DNA of 64,000 nt from assembly GCA_944321895.1 (NCBI GenBank), contig CALUNA010000003.1, forward strand, positions 124,001 through 188,000, read 5' to 3'. Each line of letters opens with the position of its first letter. The stretch's first letter is position 1. Below are positions 9,077 to 18,600 of this stretch, piece after piece. This DNA is from an uncultured Bacteroidales bacterium. GTDB taxonomy: Bacteria > Bacteroidota > Bacteroidia > Bacteroidales > Paludibacteraceae. The notes beneath the pieces were generated by a model that saw only the letters and a list, made by a program, of their open reading frames with translations, did no database searches and had not been told where the DNA came from. The position numbers were made by a program, and so were the translations under genes.

Positions 9077-10321
9077 TTGTCGTTTGAGTATTTCATAGCA
9101 AGACGCATTCATTTTGCGCAGTCGGCGGAGCGCCGTGTGTCCAGTCCGGCGGTACGTGTGGCCACGCTCGGCATCGGGGTGGGACTGGCCGTCATGCTTG
9201 TTGCCATTGCCGTTGTGGTGGGGTTCAAGCAGGAAATACGCAACAAGGTCATCGGCTTCGGGTCGCACATACAGGTAACGAATTTCGAAAACAACAACAG
9301 TTTTGAGATGCAGGCCATCAGTGTCGATTCCGCGTTGGTGGACAGCCTGGAAACCTTGCAGGGCGTGTGTGGCGTGAACCGCTTCTGCACCAAACCCGGC
9401 ATACTCAAGAGCGAGACCGACTTTCAGGGCATTATCCTGAAAGGCGTGGACACGGATTTCGACTGGGCGTTTTTCCGGGACAACCTGGTCGAGGGCGAAG
9501 TGCCCGTCCTGTCCGACAGCACCGTGTCCGACCGCGTGCTGGTGTCGCGGCGGCTTGCCGCCCTGATGGGCTTGCAGGTGGGCGATGCGTTCTACACCTA
9601 TTTTATCCAAGACAATGTACGCGCACGCAAGTTCCGCGTTAGCGGCATATACGACACCGGATTTTCCGACTACGACAAGCTCTTCCTGATTGGCGACATG
9701 CGCCAGGTGCAGCGCCTCAACGGATGGGAGCGCACGCAGTACAGCGGCCTGGAAATACGGATTGACGACTTTGCACACCTCAACGCCGTGGCCGACGAGG
9801 TTTATTTTGCCACGGCAAACCGCTTTGATGAGGATGGCAACACCTACTACACGCAGACCGTGCAGGACCTGAACCCGCAGCTTTTTTCGTGGCTCGAGCT
9901 GCTGGACATGAACGTCTGGGTCATTATCGTGCTGATGTTGGCCGTGGCGGGCTTCAACATGATTTCCGGCCTGCTCATCCTGATTCTGGACGGCGTGCAG
10001 CTTGTCGGCACGCTCAAGGCTCTGGGAAGTACCAACTGGACGATACGCCGGATTTTCCTGTGGCAGGCGTTTTTCCTGATAACCAAGGGAATGTTCTGGG
10101 GCAATGTTGTCGGCCTGGCGGTGTGTGCCCTGCAATACTTTTTCCATTTGATACCGCTCGACCCTTCTGCCTATTATGTCAGCTACGTGCCCATTACGTT
10201 TAACTGGCTCTATTTTGTGCTGCTTAATGCAGGCACGTTGTTCGTGTCCGTGTTGATGATGGTCGGCCCGTCCTACATTGTCACCAAGATTTCGCCGGCG
10301 GCCGTCATGCGCTACGAATAG
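9077..10321 (+). CDS. FtsX-like/LolCE-type ABC transporter permease
   Basis: A protein of about 414 residues with one N-terminal transmembrane helix (LGIGVGLAVMLVAIAVVVGF), a periplasmic domain of about 220 residues, and three C-terminal helices (WVIIVLMLAVAGFNMISGLLI and following). This is the MacB/LolCE FtsX topology. The family extracts lipoproteins or drives other mechanotransmission from the inner membrane together with a LolD-type ATPase. None is adjacent, but a LolD-like ATPase lies at 63.2 kb. No ATG precedes the conserved FEYFIARRIHF start. TTG at 9077 fits the family start best and TTG at 9047 would add ten residues. It is 39 bases after the aminotransferase gene and likely in the same operon. 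Confidence 0.85.
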   Translation: MSFEYFIARRIHFAQSAERRVSSPAVRVATLGIGVGLAVMLVAIAVVVGFKQEIRNKVIGFGSHIQVTNFENNNSFEMQAISVDSALVDSLETLQGVCGVNRFCTKPGILKSETDFQGIILKGVDTDFDWAFFRDNLVEGEVPVLSDSTVSDRVLVSRRLAALMGLQVGDAFYTYFIQDNVRARKFRVSGIYDTGFSDYDKLFLIGDMRQVQRLNGWERTQYSGLEIRIDDFAHLNAVADEVYFATANRFDEDGNTYYTQTVQDLNPQLFSWLELLDMNVWVIIVLMLAVAGFNMISGLLILILDGVQLVGTLKALGSTNWTIRRIFLWQAFFLITKGMFWGNVVGLAVCALQYFFHLIPLDPSAYYVSYVPITFNWLYFVLLNAGTLFVSVLMMVGPSYIVTKISPAAVMRYE

Positions 10322-10384
10322 CCGATTGCGGCCGGGAAAAACTTCTTTTGCCATGCCGTGCATTATCGTGTAGGCTTTTTTTCG

Positions 10385-10392
10385 TATCTTTG
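10385..10392 (+). promoter_or_regulatory. Bacteroidetes -7 box for the AraC-type regulator
   Basis: TATCTTTG matches TAnnTTTG, 24 bases before the ATG at 10417. The -33 element is not obvious. Confidence 0.6.
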
Positions 10393-10416
10393 CAGCCGTA
10401 AAAGAGGTTGCCATCC

Positions 10417-11532
10417 ATGAACCATATCATATACGATTATTCGCTTTGCGGCGCGTTGGTGTTGCTGCTTTTTTTTAGTATCTATTTCCTGGCAGGCAGG
10501 ACGCCCGACAAGCCTATTTTCTACAATTACATCCGTTCGCGGCGCATTATGGGTGTGGCATTGTTGGTGCTGGCCGTCAACTATGCCGTGCATTGGTTTT
10601 TCGAGCCGCGTTTCTCCTATCCGGGCGCGGCCATACTTATGAACCTGTCCACCTATTACCTTTGCGTGTTCCTGTTCAGTTCGGCGCTCATCCTGTTGCT
10701 CGACCGCCGTTACCTGACCTGGCGGCGCACGGTCTGGCACTTGGCCGGCTGGCTGCTGTTCACGGGCATGGCTGCCATTGTGCTGTTTCTTTTGCCGCGG
10801 GGGATAGTCCAGATTGCCGGTGTCATGCTGATGGCCTGCTGGTTTCTCGCTTATGCGGTGGGGCCGGCAAGCAAGCTCATACACACATACCGCCGGGCCG
10901 TCCGCCTGGCAGGCGATTACACGTCCGACGACATTGATGCCTACATACATTGGATGCCCGTACTGACCTACTGGGCCATTATCTTCGGCATCGGATGCGG
11001 CCTCTTCACCTTCCTGCCCGACAAATACGTGTTCATCTGGATTTTGTCGTCCATACCGTTCTATATTTACCTCTACTGTTCCTACATGAACTACCTGCTG
11101 TTTTACGAGCAGGTGGAGCAATTCCTGGAAACCGGCATGGAGACCGAGGCCGTCATGCCGGAGGATGATGATTCAAAATTGCAGGAACAGAAAGCCCTTG
11201 AAATGCTGGAATGTAACTTGGCCAATTGGCTGGGCAACGCCAAATATGTTGTCCCAGGGCTGAACATAGAGGAAGTGGCGCAGGAACTACAAACCAACCG
11301 CACCTACCTGGCAGATTACATCAAGGATGCTTACCACATGACTTTCCGCGATTGGATTACCAGCCTCAGGCTTGAACGAGCAAAGCGGCTTATGACCGCG
11401 CTGCCAGACATGAACATCGGGAAAATTTCCGAAGCCGTAGGCTTCAGGTCGATGAGCCACTTCTGCAGAATATTCACCGAAAAGGAAGGATACACACCCA
11501 CTGTGTGGAGGCAGAAATTCGGAGATAAATAA
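10417..11532 (+). CDS. Membrane-anchored AraC/XylS-family transcriptional regulator
   Basis: A 371-residue protein. The N-terminal half is a multi-pass membrane domain of about six or seven hydrophobic segments, for example CGALVLLLFFSIYFLAG and VLTYWAIIFGIGCGLFTFL. The C-terminal 110 residues form an AraC-type double helix-turn-helix (LNIEEVAQELQTNRTYLADYI, then RLERAKRLM, MNIGKISEAVGFRSMSHFCR and FTEKEGYTPTVWRQKF). This arrangement is common in Bacteroidales, where the membrane part is presumed to sense an envelope signal. Its ligand and targets are unknown. The ATG at 10417 was chosen over an in-frame TTG three codons upstream. It is monocistronic by appearance, with its own -7 box and a terminator-like hairpin after it. 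Confidence 0.9.
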   Translation: MNHIIYDYSLCGALVLLLFFSIYFLAGRTPDKPIFYNYIRSRRIMGVALLVLAVNYAVHWFFEPRFSYPGAAILMNLSTYYLCVFLFSSALILLLDRRYLTWRRTVWHLAGWLLFTGMAAIVLFLLPRGIVQIAGVMLMACWFLAYAVGPASKLIHTYRRAVRLAGDYTSDDIDAYIHWMPVLTYWAIIFGIGCGLFTFLPDKYVFIWILSSIPFYIYLYCSYMNYLLFYEQVEQFLETGMETEAVMPEDDDSKLQEQKALEMLECNLANWLGNAKYVVPGLNIEEVAQELQTNRTYLADYIKDAYHMTFRDWITSLRLERAKRLMTALPDMNIGKISEAVGFRSMSHFCRIFTEKEGYTPTVWRQKFGDK

Positions 11533-11540
11533 AAAATCTT

Positions 11541-11581
11541 AAAATCAGGCCAAAAAACGCCTTTTTTTTCGGCCGATTTTT
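11541..11581 (+). terminator. Hairpin terminator after the AraC-type gene
   Basis: AAAATC(A)GGCC pairs with GGCCGATTTT around an A/T-rich loop and ends in a short T run. One bulged base interrupts the stem. Confidence 0.6.
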
Positions 11582-11830
11582 GAAGGCACTTTTGCCTATT
11601 CTACAATTTTCCCCGAAAAACAGATAAATTTTTCATCGGCTACCCTTTCTAAATTACCGCCATTCAACGATTGCCCGTTTTTTTCGCCGTTTTTCCCCCG
11701 AAAAAACAGATAAATAACATCCGTTCACATTTCAGAGGGTTTCCGGGGAGAATATCTTTCGTTATATTTGGCTTGGATTTTTCCGAAAGCGGCAGCAGCC
11801 GCGGACACGAAACAGCACAGCGGCGCGTTT

Positions 11831-11870
11831 GCGCCGTCATCCCGCACTTGATGCGGGACCCTGGGGGGCG
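11831..11870 (+). repeat. Dispersed palindromic repeat, copy A
   Basis: GCGCCGTCAT followed by a short palindrome (CCCGCACTTGATGCGGG) and ACCCTGGGG. Related copies occur at 11931, 19031, 19104, 19414 and 19490, all in spacers around the two T9SS cargo genes. Confidence 0.8.
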
Positions 11871-11930
11871 TTGGCGAGGATGAAACACCGGCGCGGCGAT
11901 TAGCGTAACGCAATACCGCATACAAGGCCG

Positions 11931-11961
11931 CCCAGGATTCCGGCTCGGAGGCCGGAATGAC
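11931..11961 (-). repeat. Dispersed palindromic repeat, copy B (inverted)
   Basis: CCCAGGATTCC, the palindromic core and GGAATGAC form the reverse-complement version of the repeat seen at 11831. Copies A and B face each other 60 bases apart. Confidence 0.75.
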
Positions 11962-12082
11962 AGAAGAGTGAGCGCAACCGTGCTTGCACGGATTGCCGAA
12001 CCGCCGCCCGATTGGCGCGCAAGCGCATGGCAACAAAGACAGACAACAAGAAATAAACAGTATAAACTAAATTAAAAAGATT

Positions 12083-15000
12083 ATGAAACGAACATTATGT
12101 ATTTTATGCGCCCTGGTCCTGTGCCTGACGCTGCTGCCCACGGCGGCATTTGCGGCGAATAACGGTAAGGCGATACAACTCGGCACAGATGCTTTGAATG
12201 CGAAGGTAAATACGACAAACGCCGCCACCATATATTTGGGCAAGAACCATGAAGACAATCCCGGCGCATGGCGTGTGATCGGCTATGATGGAAGCGGCGT
12301 TGCCAGCGCACAAGGGAATATGACCCTGCTGGCGGCAGGCAATATGGGACTTTCGCAATTTGACACTGACGGAACAAGCAACGAATATGCACCGAGTAAT
12401 TTGAAAACCGCCATAGACGCGCTTGCAGGAAAGCTGACGACAGTAGAAAATGCTGCCGTAAACAAACGGACGCTTATAAGCGGAGAGTACAGCTACGTGA
12501 TTACCGACTGCATAACAGGAGCGCAGGTGGATGACGCAGTTTTCTGGCCGCTGTCCATAGCGGAAGCGTATGATGTTGAGGATGAACTGCGAATAGTGGA
12601 TAAAGACAATCCAGATTGGATGTCAAGCTATTGGTGGCTCCGTTCTCCCGGCGACGGAGCTAACTATGCCGCCGCCGTGCTGGGCAATGGTACTGTCGCC
12701 TACGTGATAAACAATGTCATCAATGAGTACGGTGTGCGTCCCGCTTTTCATTTAGATCGGAACTCTGTTCTCCTCACCTCTGCCGCCGCAGGCGGCAAAG
12801 CGGGCGACGGCGGGCTGAAAACCATGGATGATTATACGGGCAGCGAGTGGAAGCTGACGCTTTTAGACAGCAGCCGCGATTTTGCCGTAACGGAAACGGA
12901 AGTCAGCGTGACCTCCGGCGGTACCGTTACGCTGCATTACACCGGGGCGACCACCGGGACAAATGAATATATCTCCGTCATCATTGCGGATAACAACGGC
13001 ACACAGTATTATGGCAGAGTGACGCAGACGGCCGCCGCAGACGGAACGGTGGAGGTTACCCTTCCCGCCGGCCTCGCACTGGGAACCTATACCCTTTATG
13101 CGTTCAGCGAGCAGTGCAACGGCGATTACATGACCGACTACGCCAGCGCGTTTGCAGAGATTGCCCTCACCGTAGTCCCCGACAAGACCATCATGCTGGG
13201 GGCAAGCGTTTTGAATGCGGAGATAAATACGGCATACGCCGCCACCGTATATTTCAGCAAAAATAACACAGACCAGCCCGGCGCATGGCGTGTGATCGGC
13301 TATAACGGCAACGGCGTTACCAGCGCACAGGGGGATATGACCCTGCTTGCGGCAGGCAATATGGGACTTGTACAATTTGACGTTGACAGAGAAAGCAACG
13401 AATATGCAATAAGCGATTTGAAAGCCGCCATAGACGCGCTTGCAGGAAAGCTGACGGCAGAAGAAACTGCTGCCGTAAACGAACGGACGCTTACAAGTGG
13501 AAGTTACGAAGGAGATAATACCGACTGCATAGCAGGAGCGCAGGTGGATGACGCTGTATTCTGGCCGCTGTCCACAGCGGAAGCAAACGAGGTAGAGAAG
13601 GAACTGCGAATTTTGAATAAAGAACATCCAGATTGGGCATCAAGCTATTGGTGGCTGCGCTCCCCCGGCTACAGAGCTAGCTATGCCGCCTTCGTGCAGG
13701 GCAATGGTGATGTTGGCAGCGAGGGGAAGTCTGTCGCTTCTTCGTACGGTGGGTACGGTGCTCGTCCTGCTTTTCATTTAGATCTGAACTCTGTCCTCCT
13801 CACCTCTGCCGCCGCAGGCGGTAAAGAAGGCGACGGCGGGCTGAAAGCCGTGACTGATTATACCGACGACGAGTGGAAGCTGACGCTTTTAGACGATAGC
13901 CGCGGCTTTGCGATTTCCGATGCCAAGACGAACGCAAGCGGCGACGCCATCGCCTTTTCCTACTCCGGCGCACAGACAGGAGAAAAGGAATACATCTCCG
14001 TTGTAATCGAGGAAGGCGGCGAAATCACCCATTACGGACGCATTTTGCAGCTGGACGGCACGACGAATGGCGCAAGCGGAACGGAAAGCCTTGCCCTCCC
14101 TGCGGGTACAACATTAAGCGGTACGACAAAGCTGTATGTATTCAACGAGCAGTACAACGGCGGGGAAAATGACGATACAAGGCTGACGGACTACGGCAGC
14201 CGGCTGATTGAAGTAGTAAATCCTACCGTTGACACCACCGCGCCGGCTTTGAGTGGTGGCAGCGCAACCCGCGACAGCGAAACCACTGCCACCGTGACGT
14301 TTACCAGCGACGAGGCAGGCACCTGCTACTATATTGCGCAGGAAACGGAAATCACGCTGACCAATACGGGAATTGCCGCACAGGGTACAGAGCAAGCGTG
14401 CGAAGTTGGCGAAAACGAGATCAAGCTGGACAATCTTACCGCAAGCGCCTGGTATGTGGCGGTTGTCGTCAAAGACGCGGTGGGGAATGTCAGCGAGATT
14501 TTAAGCATTACCATACCTGCCCCGACCTATTCCATTTCCGCGTCCCCGGCGACGCTGGACTTCGGCAGCAAAACAGTCGGCTATGCGGAGGCACCCGATG
14601 CGCAGACGGTGACGGTTACCAACACGGGCAACCAGACGGTAACGGTGGATCTGCCCAGCAGCACAAATTACACCATCACGGCGGGCGAGGGCTTTGCCAA
14701 TGACGCCGCAACCCTTGCCCCAAACAGCACGGCGAGCTTTACCGTCCGGCCTGTTACCGGGCTTGACGTGGGCAGCCATTCCGAAACGCTCACCATTTCC
14801 GGCAGCAACGGCGCCGGCGCGGAAGTCAGCCTTGCCTTTGCCGTAGAGCCCATATCCATAGAGAACGCACAGGTGAACGTGGCCGGCGAATATACCTATG
14901 ACGGGGACGAGATCGTGCCCGATGGCAGCGCAGTCACCGTCACCCTGGCCGGCGAAACGCTTGAAGCGGGCATCGACTACGCCCTGGCCTATTCCGACAA

Positions 15001-15565
15001 CATCAACGCCGGAACGGCCACCGTAACCGTAACCGGCACGGGCAACTACACTGGCACCGCCACGGGCACCTTCACCATTAACAAGGCGGAATGGACGGGC
15101 GTGAAGACGGTTGAAGGCACCATCACGCCGGACACCGACGGCAGCGTGAACCTGCCCGCCGTTCCCGACGGGGCTGCGTTCGGCACGCCCGCCGGCGACC
15201 CCGAAGTGGAAAACATCGCCATCACAGGAAACGTGCTGGGCTACACCGGCGGCAGCGGCATCGAAAACGGGAAGACGTACACCGTTACCGTCCCCGTGGG
15301 CGAAACGGCCAACTACCTGGCCTACGACATTACGGTCAGCCTGGCCGGTGACACGGGCAGCGGCCTCGCACAGACGGCAGCCGCCATGCTGCGCGTCTTC
15401 GGCACGGAGGGCATGTTGCACATCACCGGCACGGTAGCTGAAGCCGCCGTGTATGACGTGCGCGGCGCATTGGTTTACCGCGGCACGGCACGCACCCTCC
15501 ACCTGCCCGCGGGCGTCTATATCGTCCGCGCCGAAGAACAGGTGCGCAAAGCAGTGGTGAAATAG
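12083..15565 (+). CDS. Chimeric T9SS cargo: duplicated DUF6273-like modules, Ig/MBG-like domains, T9SS sorting domain
   Basis: A 1160-residue exported protein. The signal peptide (ILCALVLCLTLLPTAAFA/ANNG) is of Firmicutes type and lacks the Gln +1 common in its neighbours. Two tandem modules, about residues 30-365 and 370-690, each hold AWRVIGY, MTLLAAGNMGL, DDAVFWPLS, SYWWLRSPG (W184 and W523) and RPAFHLD, the hallmark of DUF6273-like domains abundant in Clostridia. Next come a TSDEAGTCYY Ig-like stretch, a choice-of-anchor-like domain (ATLDFGSKTVGY), an MBG/YDG-like repeat (NINAGTATVTVTGTGNYTG) and a short T9SS CTD (VYDVRGALVYRG, LHLPAGVYIVRA, VRKAVVK). The CTD means export by T9SS and processing by PorU. 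The duplicated module resembles a C-type-lectin/FGE-like fold, so ligand binding at the cell surface is my inference. The next cargo gene follows after 65 bases. Confidence 0.85.
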   Translation: MKRTLCILCALVLCLTLLPTAAFAANNGKAIQLGTDALNAKVNTTNAATIYLGKNHEDNPGAWRVIGYDGSGVASAQGNMTLLAAGNMGLSQFDTDGTSNEYAPSNLKTAIDALAGKLTTVENAAVNKRTLISGEYSYVITDCITGAQVDDAVFWPLSIAEAYDVEDELRIVDKDNPDWMSSYWWLRSPGDGANYAAAVLGNGTVAYVINNVINEYGVRPAFHLDRNSVLLTSAAAGGKAGDGGLKTMDDYTGSEWKLTLLDSSRDFAVTETEVSVTSGGTVTLHYTGATTGTNEYISVIIADNNGTQYYGRVTQTAAADGTVEVTLPAGLALGTYTLYAFSEQCNGDYMTDYASAFAEIALTVVPDKTIMLGASVLNAEINTAYAATVYFSKNNTDQPGAWRVIGYNGNGVTSAQGDMTLLAAGNMGLVQFDVDRESNEYAISDLKAAIDALAGKLTAEETAAVNERTLTSGSYEGDNTDCIAGAQVDDAVFWPLSTAEANEVEKELRILNKEHPDWASSYWWLRSPGYRASYAAFVQGNGDVGSEGKSVASSYGGYGARPAFHLDLNSVLLTSAAAGGKEGDGGLKAVTDYTDDEWKLTLLDDSRGFAISDAKTNASGDAIAFSYSGAQTGEKEYISVVIEEGGEITHYGRILQLDGTTNGASGTESLALPAGTTLSGTTKLYVFNEQYNGGENDDTRLTDYGSRLIEVVNPTVDTTAPALSGGSATRDSETTATVTFTSDEAGTCYYIAQETEITLTNTGIAAQGTEQACEVGENEIKLDNLTASAWYVAVVVKDAVGNVSEILSITIPAPTYSISASPATLDFGSKTVGYAEAPDAQTVTVTNTGNQTVTVDLPSSTNYTITAGEGFANDAATLAPNSTASFTVRPVTGLDVGSHSETLTISGSNGAGAEVSLAFAVEPISIENAQVNVAGEYTYDGDEIVPDGSAVTVTLAGETLEAGIDYALAYSDNINAGTATVTVTGTGNYTGTATGTFTINKAEWTGVKTVEGTITPDTDGSVNLPAVPDGAAFGTPAGDPEVENIAITGNVLGYTGGSGIENGKTYTVTVPVGETANYLAYDITVSLAGDTGSGLAQTAAAMLRVFGTEGMLHITGTVAEAAVYDVRGALVYRGTARTLHLPAGVYIVRAEEQVRKAVVK
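12170..13880 (+). repeat. Internal tandem duplication of about 1017 bp within the cargo gene
   Basis: The segment around 12170-12860 is repeated at about 13190-13880 with long stretches of near identity (for example around 12262 and 13279, GGCGCATGGCGTGTGATCGG). W184 and W523 are 339 codons apart. The two units diverge mainly between the WWLRSPG and RPAFHLD codons. Confidence 0.8.
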
Positions 15566-15630
15566 TTTTCTGTTCCAACAAAAAGGCAATACTATAAACC
15601 TCAATATTTTACTAACTTAAATTCAAACAA

Positions 15631-18600
15631 ATGATGAAACGGACATTCTTTTTGGTATGCGCCCTGTTCCTGATGGCAGGCACGGCGCTGCGGGCACAAT
15701 CAGCCGAGCCATTGACGCTCTCTTACGGCGACGGTGTGTCCCGCATTGAAATCTATCCCGATGGGTACAAGATGGGGAGTGATGCGGCATTGGTTTCCTA
15801 TACCGGTGCCTACGTTCTTACCGGTACTGCTGGTGGGGATGCATTGATCATCTACAACGGAAGCGGTGTGAAGCAGACCTTTGACGTTACCTTCCGTGAC
15901 TTGACCATACAGACTGGACTATGGGAAGGTGCCGTATCTATTACGAGCGAAACGTCAACGGACACCATTGTCCTGAACCTGTATTCCAGCGGAACAAGCC
16001 GTGTATGTTCAGGCAACCATACGGCTCTTGCATCCAGGGGTGATACCGAAGCGCCCCGGATTATCAACCTTTCTGTGCTGGATGGTACATTGACGCTGGA
16101 AAACCAGAGTAGTGCGGGTGGCGGCTTTGCATGGAGTTCGGACTACAACACCACCTTTAACCTCGTCAATACAGTAACGATAGATGGTGCATCGAGCTTC
16201 ACGAACAGTGATAAGGGCAGTGTGACACTAAAATCGGATTATCAATACACTTCCAACAACGATGGCACACATCAGAAGAAATTGGGGGAGAACTCGGTTC
16301 TGGAGGACTGTTCTTACCGTTATGAACCGGTAGAAGGAGCAGAACAGCATCGGCAGGTTTGCATTTATTGCGGGTATCAAACCGAGCCGGAACCCTGCAT
16401 TCCGTCAGGTGAATGGATAGCAAAAGATGAGCAATACCATGGCAAGATTTGTTCGCTTTGCGGGCAGATGGTATCTTTGGAACATCATGCCGACCTTGAC
16501 AATGACCACAAATGCGATTATTGCGGCATGTTCATTCTTGTCGAACCGGCCCAGTTGGAAAATGTTTACCAAATCAGCAACATAGCGGAACTTTACTGGT
16601 TTGCCGCATTGGTGAACGGCACCTTGGAGTCCGTGCCGCAAAACACGGAAGCCGCTGCCGTCCTTACTGCCGACATCGTCATCAATGAACAGGTGCTCAC
16701 GGCAGACGGAGAGCTGGTGGAAGATACGGACGGCTTGACGGCCTGGACACCCATAGGAAGCGAAGATGCATCGTTCAACGGCACGTTTGACGGGCAGGGA
16801 CATGCCATCACCGGCCTGTATATCAACCGACCGTCGGACGATATGCAGGGACTGTTCGGATACATTGGGTCCAATGGCACGGTAAGCCGGACAGAAGTGA
16901 CCGGCAGCTATATATATGGACAGGATGGTGTCGGTGGCATAGCAGGATATAATTCAGGCACCCTTACCGCCTGTTCCTATTCGGGCACCGTCATCGGTTA
17001 TGATTATCCGTTAGGCGGTGTTGCCGGAAGAAACAACGGTACGGTGAGCTGTTGCTATGCCACGGGCAAGGTGCATGGCACCGGTTCTGACCCGTACGTA
17101 GGCGGAGTGGTGAGCAGAAATTACGGCACCATTTCCTCCTGTTACAGCACGGCATCGCTTTCCGCCGATTACAGCGGTTACATAGGCGGGGTAGCCTCAT
17201 ATAATAGTGGTGGACGCATTATCGGCAGCTATTATTTGCAGGGCAGTGCGGACAAGGGAGTGGATAGAAATAGAAATGATGGAACGGTTGAAAATGTGGA
17301 ATCGCGCACAGCGGAACAGTTCGCCGGCGGCGAGGTAACATGGCTGCTGCAACATGCAATAACCGATGATACGCAGATATGGGGCCAGAATTTGCCTGCC
17401 GATACCTTGCCGATGCTTCTGTCCGAACACAGGGTCTATGCCGCATTGTTCATCCATGAAGCTACAGACCTGCAAATGATGGGCAAATACGGCAACTTGA
17501 ATGCACAAATACCATTGCCAACGGCAGAGGAGTTGGGAGCCAATGGTGAAGTGTCATTCACCGATACGCTTGGCAATCCGCTTACGGAAACCCTGACACT
17601 CTTGTCCGATACGGTGATTCTTGTCAATTGCAGATTGTATTCGATTACTGTAAGCGATAACATCCTTCATGGAGACATATCCGTATCATACGATTCCTGC
17701 TATGCCGGAGCGGAAGTGGCGGTTGAGGCCAATCCTTACAATGGCTACGAACTTTTCATGATCTACTTGACAACTTCCGACGGACAGCACTACGAATACG
17801 AGGACGAAGATTTCACCTTTACCATGCCGGCTGCCGATGTCATTCTGTCTGCCGACTTTATCCCTTATCTGTATGATGCGACATACTCAACCAGTGAAAA
17901 TGACAACGGTTACAATGTCATGCTGACATGGGATTATGATGCATCGGACTGTCACACCGAAATTCACCGGGACGGAACGCTTGTGCATACGACTGCCGCC
18001 GGTGAAACTTCGTGGCAAGATCAGGTTTCCGAAGCTGGTGTTTATAACTATACCCTTTATGTTGTGAATACAGAGGGTGTGCGCAGCCGGAGAACCTTAT
18101 TGACGGTATATGCATATCCAAGCATCTCGATGGTAAGATGGGGGGTATTGATGATTTATTTGGGCGACAATCATCTGGTGCTTACCGATGAGGGCGGCCG
18201 GAACGGGAATTATTCCGATATGGCGGATGACATTGCGGTAATTACAGCCTATGCGGATTGCCGCATTTACCTGACCGGTAGCTACGGCACGGAATCCGTT
18301 TGGGATGAGCTGTCCATCTATGACAGTAACAACAGCCTTTTGGGCAAATATGGTGATAAGGGAACGATAGAACCGGCATTGCTTTCTTCCGGCAATACGC
18401 TCACTGTCCGGTTTATATCGGATGAAAGTAGAACCAACGAAGGCTTTGAATTGTATGTGGAAACAGTCTATCCGGTTACCATTGCCGAAGTAGAGAATGG
18501 AACAGTAGAGGCTGACACGGCATGGGCAAGAGCCGGCGATATGGTTACACTGACACCGGTTCCGAATGAACAGAACCATTATGTGGAAGGTTCGCTCAAA

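Larger units (their letters stand above)
11582..12082. other. Gene-free spacer with repeats before the first T9SS cargo gene
   Basis: No gene is supported in these 500 bases. The spacer holds a direct repeat (CCCCGAAAAA(A)CAGATAAAT at 11611-11629 and 11697-11715), a possible promoter (TATATTTG at 11763-11770 with TTTC 19 bases upstream) and two copies of a palindromic dispersed repeat in opposite orientations (11831-11870 and 11931-11961). Confidence 0.6.

Noticed and set aside
7799..10414. An 871-codon minus-strand open frame
   Set aside because: It is opposite the aminotransferase and FtsX genes. It has no domain pattern and has odd His/Gln-rich composition typical of antisense frames in biased codon usage.
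14501..15604. A 367-codon minus-strand open frame
   Set aside because: Antisense to the MBG-like and CTD parts of the cargo gene; composition only.
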